A stretch of DNA of 64,000 nt from Saprospiraceae bacterium. Lineage in GTDB: Bacteria; Bacteroidota; Bacteroidia; Chitinophagales; Saprospiraceae. The stretch covers positions 86,650-150,649 of the forward strand of contig JABDMH010000106.1 in NCBI GenBank assembly GCA_013001595.1. Reading direction: 5' to 3'. Shown in pieces: positions 9,166 through 17,847 of this stretch. The notes beneath the pieces were generated by a model. That model saw only the letters and a list, made by a program, of their open reading frames with translations, ran no database searches and was not told the DNA's origin. Position numbers and translations under genes: made by a program. The first letter of the stretch is position 1. Each line of letters starts with the position of its first letter.

Positions 9166-10575
9166 TTATTGTAAAGTAATGGATGGGTTTGCCAATACCA
9201 AATACTGCCATGGTTCCATAGTCAAATTTTCACCAGATGATCTGCTGTAGTCTTTTCCAGTGAAAAGGTCACTTAGTGAATTGAGTGCAAGGTTAATAGG
9301 AGTGCTAATTATATTACCACTGCAATTTACAATGACCGCAACTCGATGCCCATCCTTTTCTCGCAGAAAAGCGAAAACTTCTGAGGCAGCTTCCGCAATT
9401 TGCATTTGCCCACCGTACTTCCCATTAAATAGTGCTTTGTTAAATTTCTTCAGTTGAATTAATTTTATGTAGAAGCCCTGCTTTTTTTCTGAGTCCCACT
9501 TTATTTCGCCTTTATCATATAGAGGTAATTTTTTTTGTAACTCCGCTTCTAGGCCGTTATATAAGCTGGGCATGCCTTCCATAGTCATAGCCAACACTGC
9601 CATTGCCTCCTGGGCATCTCCAAAATGTGGGTCGTGCATATCCTTTTGATGACGCACATGATGGGTTGCCGTAAAGTTGATATGGAAATATCCTGCAGGA
9701 TAGCTGCTTCTATCTCTTGCTACATAGTCACGAAGGTCATTACCATTTGCATTTCCCCGACTAATTTCATGGAACAACTGGTACAATGACCATGCATGAG
9801 TAGCCTGAAAACAAGTTTCATAATGGCGAGGATTTCCTTCGGCATCGGCTACCATAAAAACTTGCTTCACACGCTCAAGTGCAGGCCGTGCTTCCGTCCA
9901 GAAATCATCGGGAATGTGTTGGGCTGCATGGCACCTAAATCCATCTACATCAGCTGAACGCAACCAAAATTTCATAGACTCAATCATGGTACTTCGAAGA
10001 GATTCAGATTCATAATTAAGTTCAGCCACGTCAGTCCAATGGGTAGGTTTATTATCAAAGTAAGGATGACTTATGGTGTCGTTGCGATGCACATACCATT
10101 GTGGTTGACTTTCCACCCAATGGTGATCCCAAGACGTCTGATTGCCGACCCAGTCCAACAAGACATGCATGCCCATGTCTTGAATTTCCAAAGTGAGTTC
10201 TCTGAAATCTTCAAATGATCCCAGTTCGGGATTGACTTTGGTGAAGTCAGCAATGGAGTATGGATTGCCTAATGCACCCCTCCTTTTGGCAAACCCGATC
10301 GGAAATATTGGATTGAAGCAAATAGTGGTAATGCCCATTTTCTGTAGTCTAGGCAGGTGAAGACTAAAGGCTTTAAAGGTACCTTCTTTCGTGTAGTTTC
10401 TGACATCAACCTCATAAATGGTGGCATTTCTTTCCCACAATGGGGTGTTCATTTTTTGTACGTGGAATACCTTGTCTGCAGATCGCATTTCGGATTCGTC
10501 ATTGGTACATGCAGACAGCAATATCGTTATGGGAAGCAAAATCTTTATCTGCGTAATTACTCTTAATTTATTCAT
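9166..10575 (-). CDS. GH13 (alpha-amylase) family lipoprotein with all catalytic residues replaced
   Basis: The 469-residue protein begins with a lipoprotein signal (LLPITILLSAC, Cys23). It then follows the alpha-amylase barrel closely: WERNATIYEVDVRNYTKEG, NPYSIADFTKVNPELGS, WTDVAELNY and GMPSLYNGLEAE. The four conserved GH13 regions are altered. Region I reads DWVGNQ (His to Gln, residue 146). Region II reads GFRCH (nucleophile Asp to His, 216). Region III reads VADAEG where active relatives have AE (acid/base Glu to Asp, 244). Region IV reads THH where active relatives have NHD (Asp to His, 306). The frame is uninterrupted, so this looks like a preserved pseudoenzyme, perhaps a glucan-binding surface protein. 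It is the last gene of the GH65 operon, 49 bp after it. Confidence 0.88.
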   Translation of the reverse strand: MNKLRVITQIKILLPITILLSACTNDESEMRSADKVFHVQKMNTPLWERNATIYEVDVRNYTKEGTFKAFSLHLPRLQKMGITTICFNPIFPIGFAKRRGALGNPYSIADFTKVNPELGSFEDFRELTLEIQDMGMHVLLDWVGNQTSWDHHWVESQPQWYVHRNDTISHPYFDNKPTHWTDVAELNYESESLRSTMIESMKFWLRSADVDGFRCHAAQHIPDDFWTEARPALERVKQVFMVADAEGNPRHYETCFQATHAWSLYQLFHEISRGNANGNDLRDYVARDRSSYPAGYFHINFTATHHVRHQKDMHDPHFGDAQEAMAVLAMTMEGMPSLYNGLEAELQKKLPLYDKGEIKWDSEKKQGFYIKLIQLKKFNKALFNGKYGGQMQIAEAASEVFAFLREKDGHRVAVIVNCSGNIISTPINLALNSLSDLFTGKDYSRSSGENLTMEPWQYLVLANPSITLQ

Positions 10576-10624
10576 AATTAAATATCAAAAGAATCTACCT
10601 GATTTTTTTTCCTGTCATACAAAA

Positions 10625-12916
10625 TCAGAGGCCAACGGTAGTGGTTTTTCTTTCGGCTAAATATACAATCCTGTTATTAACCAATACTTCCAGATCTTTA
10701 CCTTCATTTCTTACCTGCATTTGACCTTTGGTAATTGCTATTTGCAGCAACCTATTCCGATACTGAATCTTGAAATCATATCCATCCCAAGCATCTGGAC
10801 ACTGTGGAGTAAATGATAGTGTACCTGTATTCCACCGTACTCCTGCAAAACCTTTAATGATCGACATCCATGTACCTGCCATACTGGTGATGTGGCATCC
10901 GTCTGCGGTGTCGTTGTTGTAGTCGTCGAGATCAAGTCGCGCAGTACGCAGGTACATTTGATAGGACTTTTCCAATTGACCAATACGCGCAGCAAGGATC
11001 GCATGAACACAAGGTGACAAGGAAGATTCATGCACGGTCATCGGTTCGTAGAAATTGAAATTACGCTCAATTTCTTCACTTGAAAAATCATCTTCAAAAA
11101 GATATAGACCTTGAAGAACGTCCGCCTGCTTGATGTAGCATGATCTTAAGATCCGGTCCCAACTCCAATGCTGGTGTAGGGGAATCTCTTTTGCTGGAAT
11201 GGCACCGACATCCTTGATCTCTTTGTCCAAGAAACCCTCTTGTTGTAGCCAAATCATCCTGTGTTCATCTCTAGGGAGAAACATGTGGTCGGCCACGTGC
11301 AGCCATTGCGCCAGCTCATCCGTGCCAAGGTCTAATTTTTCAACCAGGTGAGCTCTTGTTTCTACCGACGCATTGGAAAACCGCTGATGTGCAAAAGTCA
11401 GGCACCAAATGGCTAAATAGTTGGTGTACCAATTGTTGTTGATATTGTTTTCATACTCATTAGGCCCGGTGACACCGTGGATCACATATTGATTTTTAGG
11501 ATTTGCAAAGTGAGCTCTTTGTACCCAAAAGCGAGCGATCGCAATAAGGACCTCCAAACCACAAGTGGACATATATGAATCGTCTCCTGTGTAGTCAATG
11601 TAGTCTTTAATGGCGTATGCTATTGCGCCATTCCGATGGATTTCTTCAAATGTAATCTCCCATTCATTGTGGCATTCTTCACCAGTCATAGTCACCATGG
11701 GATACAGTGCTGCTCCATGAGTAAAGCCCAGTTTCTCTGCATTTTCAATGGCTTTTAGCAAGTGCTTGTAGCGATATAGGAGCAGGTTTTTTCCAACTTT
11801 GGGAGGTGCCGTGGCGAGATAGAAGGGCAAACAATAGGCTTCCGTATCCCAATAGGTACTCCCTCCATATTTTTCTCCGGTGAAGCCTTTTGGCCCAATA
11901 TTCAGTCGGGGATCTTCTCCCGAATATGTCTGGTTTAGTTGAAATATATTAAAGCGAATACCTTGTTGGGCGGCAACATCACCATCGATGCGGATGTCAC
12001 TGTTTTGCCATTTCTCCGCCCATTTTGCCTGATGAGACTCCAGCAGGAGGTCATAGCCCTCGTGAATAAAGGTGGGTAATGCAGATGAGCCTAGTGTAGC
12101 AAGATCCTGACCTGGATGCGAGAAACTAGTATAAATGGCCACAAATTTTTCCAACGAAAGCAGGTCACCAGCAGAGGCTGAAATAGACCAGGTAGCATCT
12201 ATGCATTTGTCCGATTTGTCCGACTGGGTGACGGGAACGGGTATTTGATTTAGTTCAAGGAGATGCCCTACGGTATAGTGTACATGAAAGTCGGACTTCT
12301 TTGTTTTGGCACTTAAATGACCCAATTGGCCTTCCCAGTAGGTAGCATATCGGTGCCAGAATTGTTCTCCATAGTTTGCATCAGCATTCATCACGTCCCC
12401 ATCAATGCCACTGCTAAACGCTATATCCGCCATACCTGACAGCACCTTTATTTGATATCGCACCATTCCGAGCTCTTTGTGTTCATAGTGGCAGTATCGC
12501 TGGCTATAAATTTGCAACATTGGTCCATTCTCATGTTGCACCGTACATGAGCGCTCGAGCAGACCATATTGCATATCTAGTACCCTCTTGAAGTCGGAGA
12601 CTTTCCATACGGCCAGGTCTAAGGGTATATTGTTGACCCAGATTCGTATATGTGCCCAGTTGGGTGCATTCAATACTTTGGCAAAGTAGGAAGGGTATCC
12701 ATTCTTCCACCAGCCCACTCTTGTCTTATCGGGATAATAGATACCTGCCAAGTAGGTGCCTGGAAGCGATTTACCTGAATACGCTTCCTCGAAATTGCCT
12801 CTCTGGCCCATACTTCCATTGCCAATAGAGAAGAGGCTCTCAGAGATTTGATGATGATCGCTATGGAACTGTTCTTCAATGATTTTCCAGGGGTGGTGCT
12901 GAATAAAGTTTTTCAT
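10625..12916 (-). CDS. GH65 glycoside phosphorylase (maltose/trehalose/kojibiose phosphorylase type)
   Basis: A 763-residue family GH65 enzyme. GNGSMGQRGNFEE near the N-terminus, GGSTYWDTEAYCLPFY, and the strongly conserved ECHNEWEITFEEIHRNGA segment with the general-acid glutamate are all intact. GVTGPNEYENNINNNWYTN follows, and the C-terminal beta-sandwich is complete. Such enzymes split an alpha-glucosyl disaccharide with phosphate to give beta-glucose-1-phosphate plus a sugar. Maltose, trehalose or kojibiose cannot be distinguished by eye. The frame is open to 12958, but the ATG at 12916 overlaps the stop of the upstream beta-phosphoglucomutase gene (ATGA), the usual coupled arrangement. 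Without a signal peptide it should act in the cytoplasm. Confidence 0.92.
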   Translation of the reverse strand: MKNFIQHHPWKIIEEQFHSDHHQISESLFSIGNGSMGQRGNFEEAYSGKSLPGTYLAGIYYPDKTRVGWWKNGYPSYFAKVLNAPNWAHIRIWVNNIPLDLAVWKVSDFKRVLDMQYGLLERSCTVQHENGPMLQIYSQRYCHYEHKELGMVRYQIKVLSGMADIAFSSGIDGDVMNADANYGEQFWHRYATYWEGQLGHLSAKTKKSDFHVHYTVGHLLELNQIPVPVTQSDKSDKCIDATWSISASAGDLLSLEKFVAIYTSFSHPGQDLATLGSSALPTFIHEGYDLLLESHQAKWAEKWQNSDIRIDGDVAAQQGIRFNIFQLNQTYSGEDPRLNIGPKGFTGEKYGGSTYWDTEAYCLPFYLATAPPKVGKNLLLYRYKHLLKAIENAEKLGFTHGAALYPMVTMTGEECHNEWEITFEEIHRNGAIAYAIKDYIDYTGDDSYMSTCGLEVLIAIARFWVQRAHFANPKNQYVIHGVTGPNEYENNINNNWYTNYLAIWCLTFAHQRFSNASVETRAHLVEKLDLGTDELAQWLHVADHMFLPRDEHRMIWLQQEGFLDKEIKDVGAIPAKEIPLHQHWSWDRILRSCYIKQADVLQGLYLFEDDFSSEEIERNFNFYEPMTVHESSLSPCVHAILAARIGQLEKSYQMYLRTARLDLDDYNNDTADGCHITSMAGTWMSIIKGFAGVRWNTGTLSFTPQCPDAWDGYDFKIQYRNRLLQIAITKGQMQVRNEGKDLEVLVNNRIVYLAERKTTTVGL

Positions 12917-13587
12917 GAGACCATGCTGGATTTGAGTTTTTTCAGTAAACCTGTCCAAGTCATGTTTTTGAGGTTAGGTAAAACGAGATCCGCCCTATCT
13001 AGGTTCGCTAGATCACCAATGCCTACAGCAAGCATTCCTGCATTCCTGGCGGCTTGAATTCCTTTGGCTGCATCCTCAATGACCAAACACTGATGAGGAG
13101 GAACGCCGAGCTTTTCGGAAGCCAACAAGAACACTTCTGGATCCGGTTTTCCACGGTGCACGTCATTTCCATCTACAATGGCATCGAACCGATTTGTGAT
13201 TTCCAGTAGATCTAAGATATGTCTCGCATTGCGACTTGCTGAGCCTAGAGATATGCTAATGTCATGAGCTTGTATGGTTTCGATAAGATGAGCAACACCT
13301 GGAAGAATTTCATTGCGAGTCATCTCCTCTATAGAGGCCAGGTAGATTTCGTTTTTCTTTCTGCAGAGTGCATCTTTCTCGGACATAGTTTTTTCCAGCC
13401 CTGCCAGATCGAGGATGATTTCAAGAGAGTGCATCCGGCTCGCTCCCTTCAAAGGCTCATTATCTTGCTCCTTGAAGTCGAAACCCATTGTTTTGAAGAG
13501 GCTTTTCCAAGAGAGGTAGTGGTACCTGGCAGTGTCTACGATGACACCGTCTAAATCAAATATGCATGCTTTTATTGTGTGAATCAT
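12913..13587 (-). CDS. pgmB: Beta-phosphoglucomutase (HAD family)
   Basis: HAD-superfamily phosphatase-fold protein of 224 residues. CIFDLDGVIVDTA carries nucleophile and acid/base aspartates at about residues 11 and 13. A cap follows with KGASRMHSLEIILD, then the SLGSASRNARHIL and KPDPEVFLLASEKLG motifs and EDAAKGIQAA. The cap pattern is that of beta-phosphoglucomutase, which turns the beta-glucose-1-phosphate made by the GH65 neighbour into glucose-6-phosphate. The frame could start at a TTG at 13596, but that codon lies inside a TACCTTTG promoter box (13594-13601). I therefore take the ATG at 13587, which would sit about at the transcription start, giving a leaderless mRNA. Confidence 0.93.
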   Translation of the reverse strand: MIHTIKACIFDLDGVIVDTARYHYLSWKSLFKTMGFDFKEQDNEPLKGASRMHSLEIILDLAGLEKTMSEKDALCRKKNEIYLASIEEMTRNEILPGVAHLIETIQAHDISISLGSASRNARHILDLLEITNRFDAIVDGNDVHRGKPDPEVFLLASEKLGVPPHQCLVIEDAAKGIQAARNAGMLAVGIGDLANLDRADLVLPNLKNMTWTGLLKKLKSSMVS

Positions 13588-13593
13588 GGCGGG

Positions 13594-13601
13594 CAAAGGT
13601 A
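13594..13601 (-). promoter_or_regulatory. -7 promoter box (TACCTTTG) of the pgmB-GH65-GH13 operon
   Basis: The minus strand reads TACCTTTG, a perfect match to the Bacteroidota TAnnTTTG -7 element. I could not find a good TTG at the -33 position. Transcription would begin about six to seven bases further, which is the ATG at 13587. Confidence 0.5.
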
Positions 13602-13771
13602 GTGATCGTTTTCTGATCCGCAGCGTTACATTTCACTTCATAATATGCTCAACCAACAAAGGAATGACAGTAGTGCAGTCGACGAATGCTGACGAAATTA
13701 CTTTCAGATATTAATATACAGGTGACTCGGATGAACGTGGAAGACTCTGACCTGATTTGGACATCTAACCT

Positions 13772-14533
13772 TTAGCGAGTAAATACCCACCTACGCTCCT
13801 CGCTGAGTGATTCATTGAACATGTAACCTTCCATGTCAAAGGCTTTGATCTTTTGGGGATCTTTGAGTTTTTTCTTGACGATGTATTGTGTCATATATCC
13901 TCGAGCCTTCTTTGCACTGAAAGAAATGAACTTAAACTTCCCATCCCTTAATTCGCGAAAGTCGATATCATAGACGTCTGCATCCAGTACCCCTTGATCA
14001 ACAGATTTAAAATACTCGTTGGATGCCAGATTAATCACGGCTCGGCTTCCGGTGGCCTTGAGGTCCTTATTGATTAGTTTGGCAATTTTGCTTCCCCAGA
14101 ATTCATATAGATTTTCACCGCGACCTGTTTTGAGCTTGGTGCCCATCTCCAGTCGATAGGGTTGCATGATATCCAGCGGGCGCAATAATCCATACAATCC
14201 GGACAGCATGCGCACATGTTCTTGCGCATAGTCGATTTGCTTTTCAGTAAAAGTATCAGCTTCCAGTCCTTGATACACATCGCCAGTGAAAGCGAACATG
14301 GCTTGTTTTGAATTGTCTTTGGTATGGCTTGCCGAGAAATTCTTAAATCTACCTTCATTGAGGTCCGCTAACTTTTGGCTGATTTTCATCAGTGCCCGCA
14401 AATCTTTGGCTCGCTTCGTTTTCATGACATCGGCCAATTCCAAAACATCTTTTTTTAATCTGGGCTGAGTTCGTGGCACATCGGCCCTGGGGTCGAAATT
14501 GAGTGATTTTGCAGGGGATAGTAAGATGATCAT
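13772..14533 (-). CDS. yaaA: Peroxide stress protein YaaA
   Basis: A 253-residue member of the YaaA/DUF328 family. It starts with the signature MIILLSPAKSLNFD. FSASHTKDNSKQAMFAFTGDVYQGLEA, split by the usual spacing, LSGLYGLLRPLD, YRLEMGTKL, YEFWGSKI and INLASNEYFKSV are all present. In E. coli this DNA-binding protein limits damage from hydrogen peroxide by lowering free intracellular iron. Length and motifs are complete. It stands alone, with the terminator of the DUF1573 gene just upstream. Confidence 0.93.
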   Translation of the reverse strand: MIILLSPAKSLNFDPRADVPRTQPRLKKDVLELADVMKTKRAKDLRALMKISQKLADLNEGRFKNFSASHTKDNSKQAMFAFTGDVYQGLEADTFTEKQIDYAQEHVRMLSGLYGLLRPLDIMQPYRLEMGTKLKTGRGENLYEFWGSKIAKLINKDLKATGSRAVINLASNEYFKSVDQGVLDADVYDIDFRELRDGKFKFISFSAKKARGYMTQYIVKKKLKDPQKIKAFDMEGYMFNESLSEERRWVFTR

Positions 14534-14556
14534 GTGACGCTGGTTTTACGATAAAA

Positions 14557-14596
14557 AAAACTCTGAAGGCACCCACCTGCAGAGTTTTAAAATTAT
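14557..14596 (-). terminator. Rho-independent terminator after the DUF1573 gene
   Basis: AAAACTCTG (14557-14565) and CAGAGTTTT (14580-14588) form a nine-pair stem with a 14-base loop. Read on the minus strand the hairpin is followed by a T-rich run (the A-run at 14553-14560). It lies between the end of the DUF1573 gene (14618) and the start of yaaA (14533). The A/T-rich stem ends make it potentially active in both directions. Confidence 0.6.
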
Positions 14597-14617
14597 TTCT
14601 ATCTGTATTGTCTTTTT

Positions 14618-15103
14618 TTAAAATAGTGAGCCTTCCTTAGTTGGCACGCTTTCTTCTTCCACCACATTATTCACTTTACCTTTGATGGTGAGGACTATCT
14701 TCTCTTCCATATTGGATGTGATGGTCACAGTTTTCGAAAACTGACCTATTCGCTTAGTGTCATACCGGACATCAATGGTTCCTGTTTGCCCAGGCATGAT
14801 CGGCTCTTTTGGGTAGTCAGGGACTGTGCATCCACAGCTGCCTTTGGCATTCTTAATGACCAGAGGTGCAAAACCAGTGTTGGTGAATTCAAACTGACGT
14901 AGGGGATCACTTCCTTTTTCTATCTCACCATAGTCAATAACTTTGCTGTCAAATTCCATCATGGGGCCGCTGGTGGGATCGGCTTTCTCCATGCTCTTCT
15001 CTGCTTGTTGTTCGATCTCTTCGGTGACCTGGTCAGCCGATTGGGCAATTACGAAAGTTCCGCATAGGAAGGCGATTAGTAAGGTAGATATCGATTTTTT
15101 CAT
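14618..15103 (-). CDS. DUF1573 domain secreted protein
   Basis: Exported protein of 161 residues: a signal peptide (MKKSISTLLIAFLCGTFVIAQS), a charged linker, then one Ig-like DUF1573 domain. The domain shows the family pattern FEFTNTGFAPLVIKNAKGSC, GCTVPDYPKEPIMPGQTG and IDVRYDTKRIGQFSKTVTI. DUF1573 domains are frequent in Bacteroidota envelope proteins; their role is unknown. The frame extends to 15163, but the ATG at 15103 begins the signal peptide and lies 27 bases after a TATATTTG promoter box, so I chose it. It is followed by a clear terminator and so stands alone. Confidence 0.85.
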   Translation of the reverse strand: MKKSISTLLIAFLCGTFVIAQSADQVTEEIEQQAEKSMEKADPTSGPMMEFDSKVIDYGEIEKGSDPLRQFEFTNTGFAPLVIKNAKGSCGCTVPDYPKEPIMPGQTGTIDVRYDTKRIGQFSKTVTITSNMEEKIVLTIKGKVNNVVEEESVPTKEGSLF

Positions 15104-15129
15104 AGTTAAAATTCCTTTTTTCAAGAATA

Positions 15130-15137
15130 CAAATATA
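15130..15137 (-). promoter_or_regulatory. -7 promoter box (TATATTTG) of the DUF1573 gene
   Basis: A perfect TAnnTTTG element on the minus strand, 27 bases before the ATG at 15103. It excludes the longer start at 15163 if it is used. No obvious TTG was found at -33. Confidence 0.4.
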
Positions 15138-15343
15138 CGATTTAAAAACAGGTGCGTAGTCATCTGGCTGGCGCTTTTCCTGTAGGATTTTCCTTCTCTT
15201 GTCTCATCAATAGGAATGATGCATTAAGCACTTGATTATTATAACGAAAATCAAGCCAAATTATGTTCCCTTTTGCCATACTTTTTACGGATGACGTTGG
15301 TTATCAATGTAGGTGGTCAGTTTCGAATCTTAGGGAAAGATAC

Positions 15344-15351
15344 TATCTTTA
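15344..15351 (+). promoter_or_regulatory. Possible -7 box of the fused E1 gene
   Basis: TATCTTTA, one mismatch from TAnnTTTG, 35 bases before the ATG at 15387. It is weak evidence, but it agrees with the protein-based choice of start. Confidence 0.25.
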
Positions 15352-15386
15352 CTCATCCAGAGACTCCCTTAAAATTGAAAGCATAC

Positions 15387-17792
15387 ATGGATTTCGAACC
15401 TGTTCTTGAGGTAACCGCAGATCACCAAGAAGGGGATGGAAAATTCAGAAAAGAAGTTCTTAAAGACTTCTACCTATGTTGTGTGAGTCGAGAGGCATCG
15501 ATCCTCGCTCGCAAGGAGGTACTTACAGGTAAGGCGAAATTTGGTATTACCGGCGATGGCAAAGAACTGGCGCAAGTAGCATTAGCCAAAGCCATCAAGA
15601 AGGGAGATTTCAGAGCTGGTTACTATCGGGATCAGACGTTACTCTTTGCATTGGGTGAAGCAACGGTTGAGCAATTTTTTGCCCAATTGTATGCCGATGT
15701 AACCAATGATCCCTTTTCACAAGGTAGACAGATGATCACCCATTTTGCCAGCAAATTGGTTCATCCCGACGGCTCTTTTACTCGACATACCGCACAATTT
15801 AATAGTACCGCAGACGTATCCTGTACCGCCGGTCAGGTAGGTCGTGCAGTGGGATTGGGGCTGGCGTCAAAAAAGTACAGGGAAATGCCGCAGCTGGCTA
15901 ATGAAGATCTGTCTCATCAAGGAGATGAGGTCGTGATATGTACCATCGGTGATGGGAGCACTAGCGAAGGTGCATTTTGGGAATCAGTCAACGCCGCTGC
16001 CGTCCAGAAGATTCCACTGGCATATTGTGTGTGGGATGATGGCTATGCCATATCTGTGCCAAAGAAATATCAAACCACAAAGCAAAGTATCTCTAAGGCC
16101 TTGGAGGGATTTCTTGTTGATGAGCACGGACAAGGGATACGTATTTACGTAGCTAAGGCGTGGGACTACCCAAGCCTCTGTGATATGTTTATCAGAGGCA
16201 TCCATAAAATCAGGGATAGTCATACACCTGCATTGTTTCATGTGCAAGACACTACCCAGCCTTCTGGTCATTCTACCTCCGGATCTCACCAGCGCTACAA
16301 ACCTGCGGAACGAATAGAGTGGGAGAAGGAAATGGACTGTATTGATGCCTTTGAAAGATGGATCATTGGTACAGAACTGGCAGATCACGAAACGCTATCT
16401 AAGCTGAGGCAGGAGGCAAAAGCTTATGCGATAGCGTGTAAAAATCGTGCCTGGAAGGCTTATACCGGACCCATCCTCAAGCTAAAAGAAGAGTTGAGGA
16501 CAATAATTTTGCAACATCAAGCTAGTTTTCCGGCCTTAGCTGAAGTCATGGGCCAAATAGATAGACTACGACACCCATTAAGGTCAGAGTTGTTGGCTTT
16601 GGCTCAACAAGCTTGGTATCGTTTGGCTCAAAACCATGTGAATGGATTGGAAAATTTGCAGCTTTGGATACGTACCCTCAAAAATCAATTTGCTAAGGAT
16701 TATGGCAGGCATTTGTATTCGGAAGGGCCCAGTTCTGCCCTAGCGGTTCCCGTCATTGAGCCTACGTATGGAGAGAGCACTAAGGAATTGAGGGCATTCG
16801 AAGTCTTAAATGCCTTTTTCGATAGCGCCCTGGAAGCACATCCAAATTTGTTTGTTTTTGGTGAAGACGTAGGAAGACTAGGTGATGTCAATCAAGGAAT
16901 GATGGGTATGCAGGGTAAGCATGGTGAAGATCGTGTCTTTGATACGGGCATTCGGGAATGGACCATTGTAGGCCAAGCCATTGGCATGGCAATACGAGGG
17001 CTTAGACCCATCGCTGAGATTCAATACATAGACTATCTGATTTATGCTATGCCACCGCTCGCAGATGATTTGGCCACAATAAGTTATCGTACCGCGGGGA
17101 TCCAGAAAGCACCGGCGATAATCCGCACACGTGGACATAGGCTAGAAGGTATTTGGCACACAGGGTCTCCTATGGGTATGATATTACATGGTATGCGGGG
17201 CATCTATTTATTGGTGCCACGGAATATGGTACAGGCAGCCGGTTTATACAATACGATGCTGCAATCTACCGATCCTGCCATCATCGTCGAATGTCTCAAT
17301 GCTTATCGTATTAAAGAAAAGATGCCCGACAATATGGGAGAGTACACCGTGCCACTTGGAGTTCCAGAAATATTGCAGAGTGGGGCTGATGTGACGGTGG
17401 TAACCTATGGTGCCTGTGTACGCATTGCCCAGAAGGCAGCTACCTGGCTGGCAAACTTCGACATTTCGGTTGAACTCATTGATGTGCAGACTCTGAATCC
17501 ATTTGATCGACACGGGGTCATACTGGAGTCCTTGAAGAAGACCAATCGCATCGTTTTTCTTGATGAGGATGTGCCGGGAGGAGCCACTGCGTTTATGATG
17601 GATGAGGTGATTGAGCGACAAGGAGGATTCGACTATTTGGAATATGCTCCAGTGATGATCACCGCGAGAAGTCATCGAACACCATATGGCTCTGATGGAG
17701 ACTACTATGCAAAACCCAATGCTGAATTGGTCTTCCAAGAAATCTATGACTTGATGCAGCAACTAGATCCTAAGAAATTTCACATTAGCTAG
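15387..17792 (+). CDS. Fused alpha+beta E1 subunit of a 2-oxo acid dehydrogenase complex
   Basis: One chain of 801 residues carries both halves of a thiamine-diphosphate-dependent E1. The alpha-type half has GYYRDQT, SCTAGQVGRAVGLGLA and the ThDP motif GDGSTSEGAFWESVNAA. A helical linker follows. The beta-type half begins near LRAFEVLNAFFD and contains VFGEDVGRLGDVNQ, EIQYIDYLIYAMPPLADDLA and HTGSPMGMILHGM. This fused form is common in Bacteroidota and probably acts on branched-chain 2-oxo acids or pyruvate with separately encoded E2 and E3, which are not in this window. The frame is open from a TTG at 15273. The ATG at 15387 starts MDFEPVLEVTADHQEG, which looks like the real N-terminus; the preceding 38 codons do not look like protein. 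Confidence 0.9.
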   Translation: MDFEPVLEVTADHQEGDGKFRKEVLKDFYLCCVSREASILARKEVLTGKAKFGITGDGKELAQVALAKAIKKGDFRAGYYRDQTLLFALGEATVEQFFAQLYADVTNDPFSQGRQMITHFASKLVHPDGSFTRHTAQFNSTADVSCTAGQVGRAVGLGLASKKYREMPQLANEDLSHQGDEVVICTIGDGSTSEGAFWESVNAAAVQKIPLAYCVWDDGYAISVPKKYQTTKQSISKALEGFLVDEHGQGIRIYVAKAWDYPSLCDMFIRGIHKIRDSHTPALFHVQDTTQPSGHSTSGSHQRYKPAERIEWEKEMDCIDAFERWIIGTELADHETLSKLRQEAKAYAIACKNRAWKAYTGPILKLKEELRTIILQHQASFPALAEVMGQIDRLRHPLRSELLALAQQAWYRLAQNHVNGLENLQLWIRTLKNQFAKDYGRHLYSEGPSSALAVPVIEPTYGESTKELRAFEVLNAFFDSALEAHPNLFVFGEDVGRLGDVNQGMMGMQGKHGEDRVFDTGIREWTIVGQAIGMAIRGLRPIAEIQYIDYLIYAMPPLADDLATISYRTAGIQKAPAIIRTRGHRLEGIWHTGSPMGMILHGMRGIYLLVPRNMVQAAGLYNTMLQSTDPAIIVECLNAYRIKEKMPDNMGEYTVPLGVPEILQSGADVTVVTYGACVRIAQKAATWLANFDISVELIDVQTLNPFDRHGVILESLKKTNRIVFLDEDVPGGATAFMMDEVIERQGGFDYLEYAPVMITARSHRTPYGSDGDYYAKPNAELVFQEIYDLMQQLDPKKFHIS

Positions 17793-17847
17793 ATATCTGC
17801 ATAGAAATTCCTATGTTGCAGGGCCTAAGCAGCAATGACCATTAACC

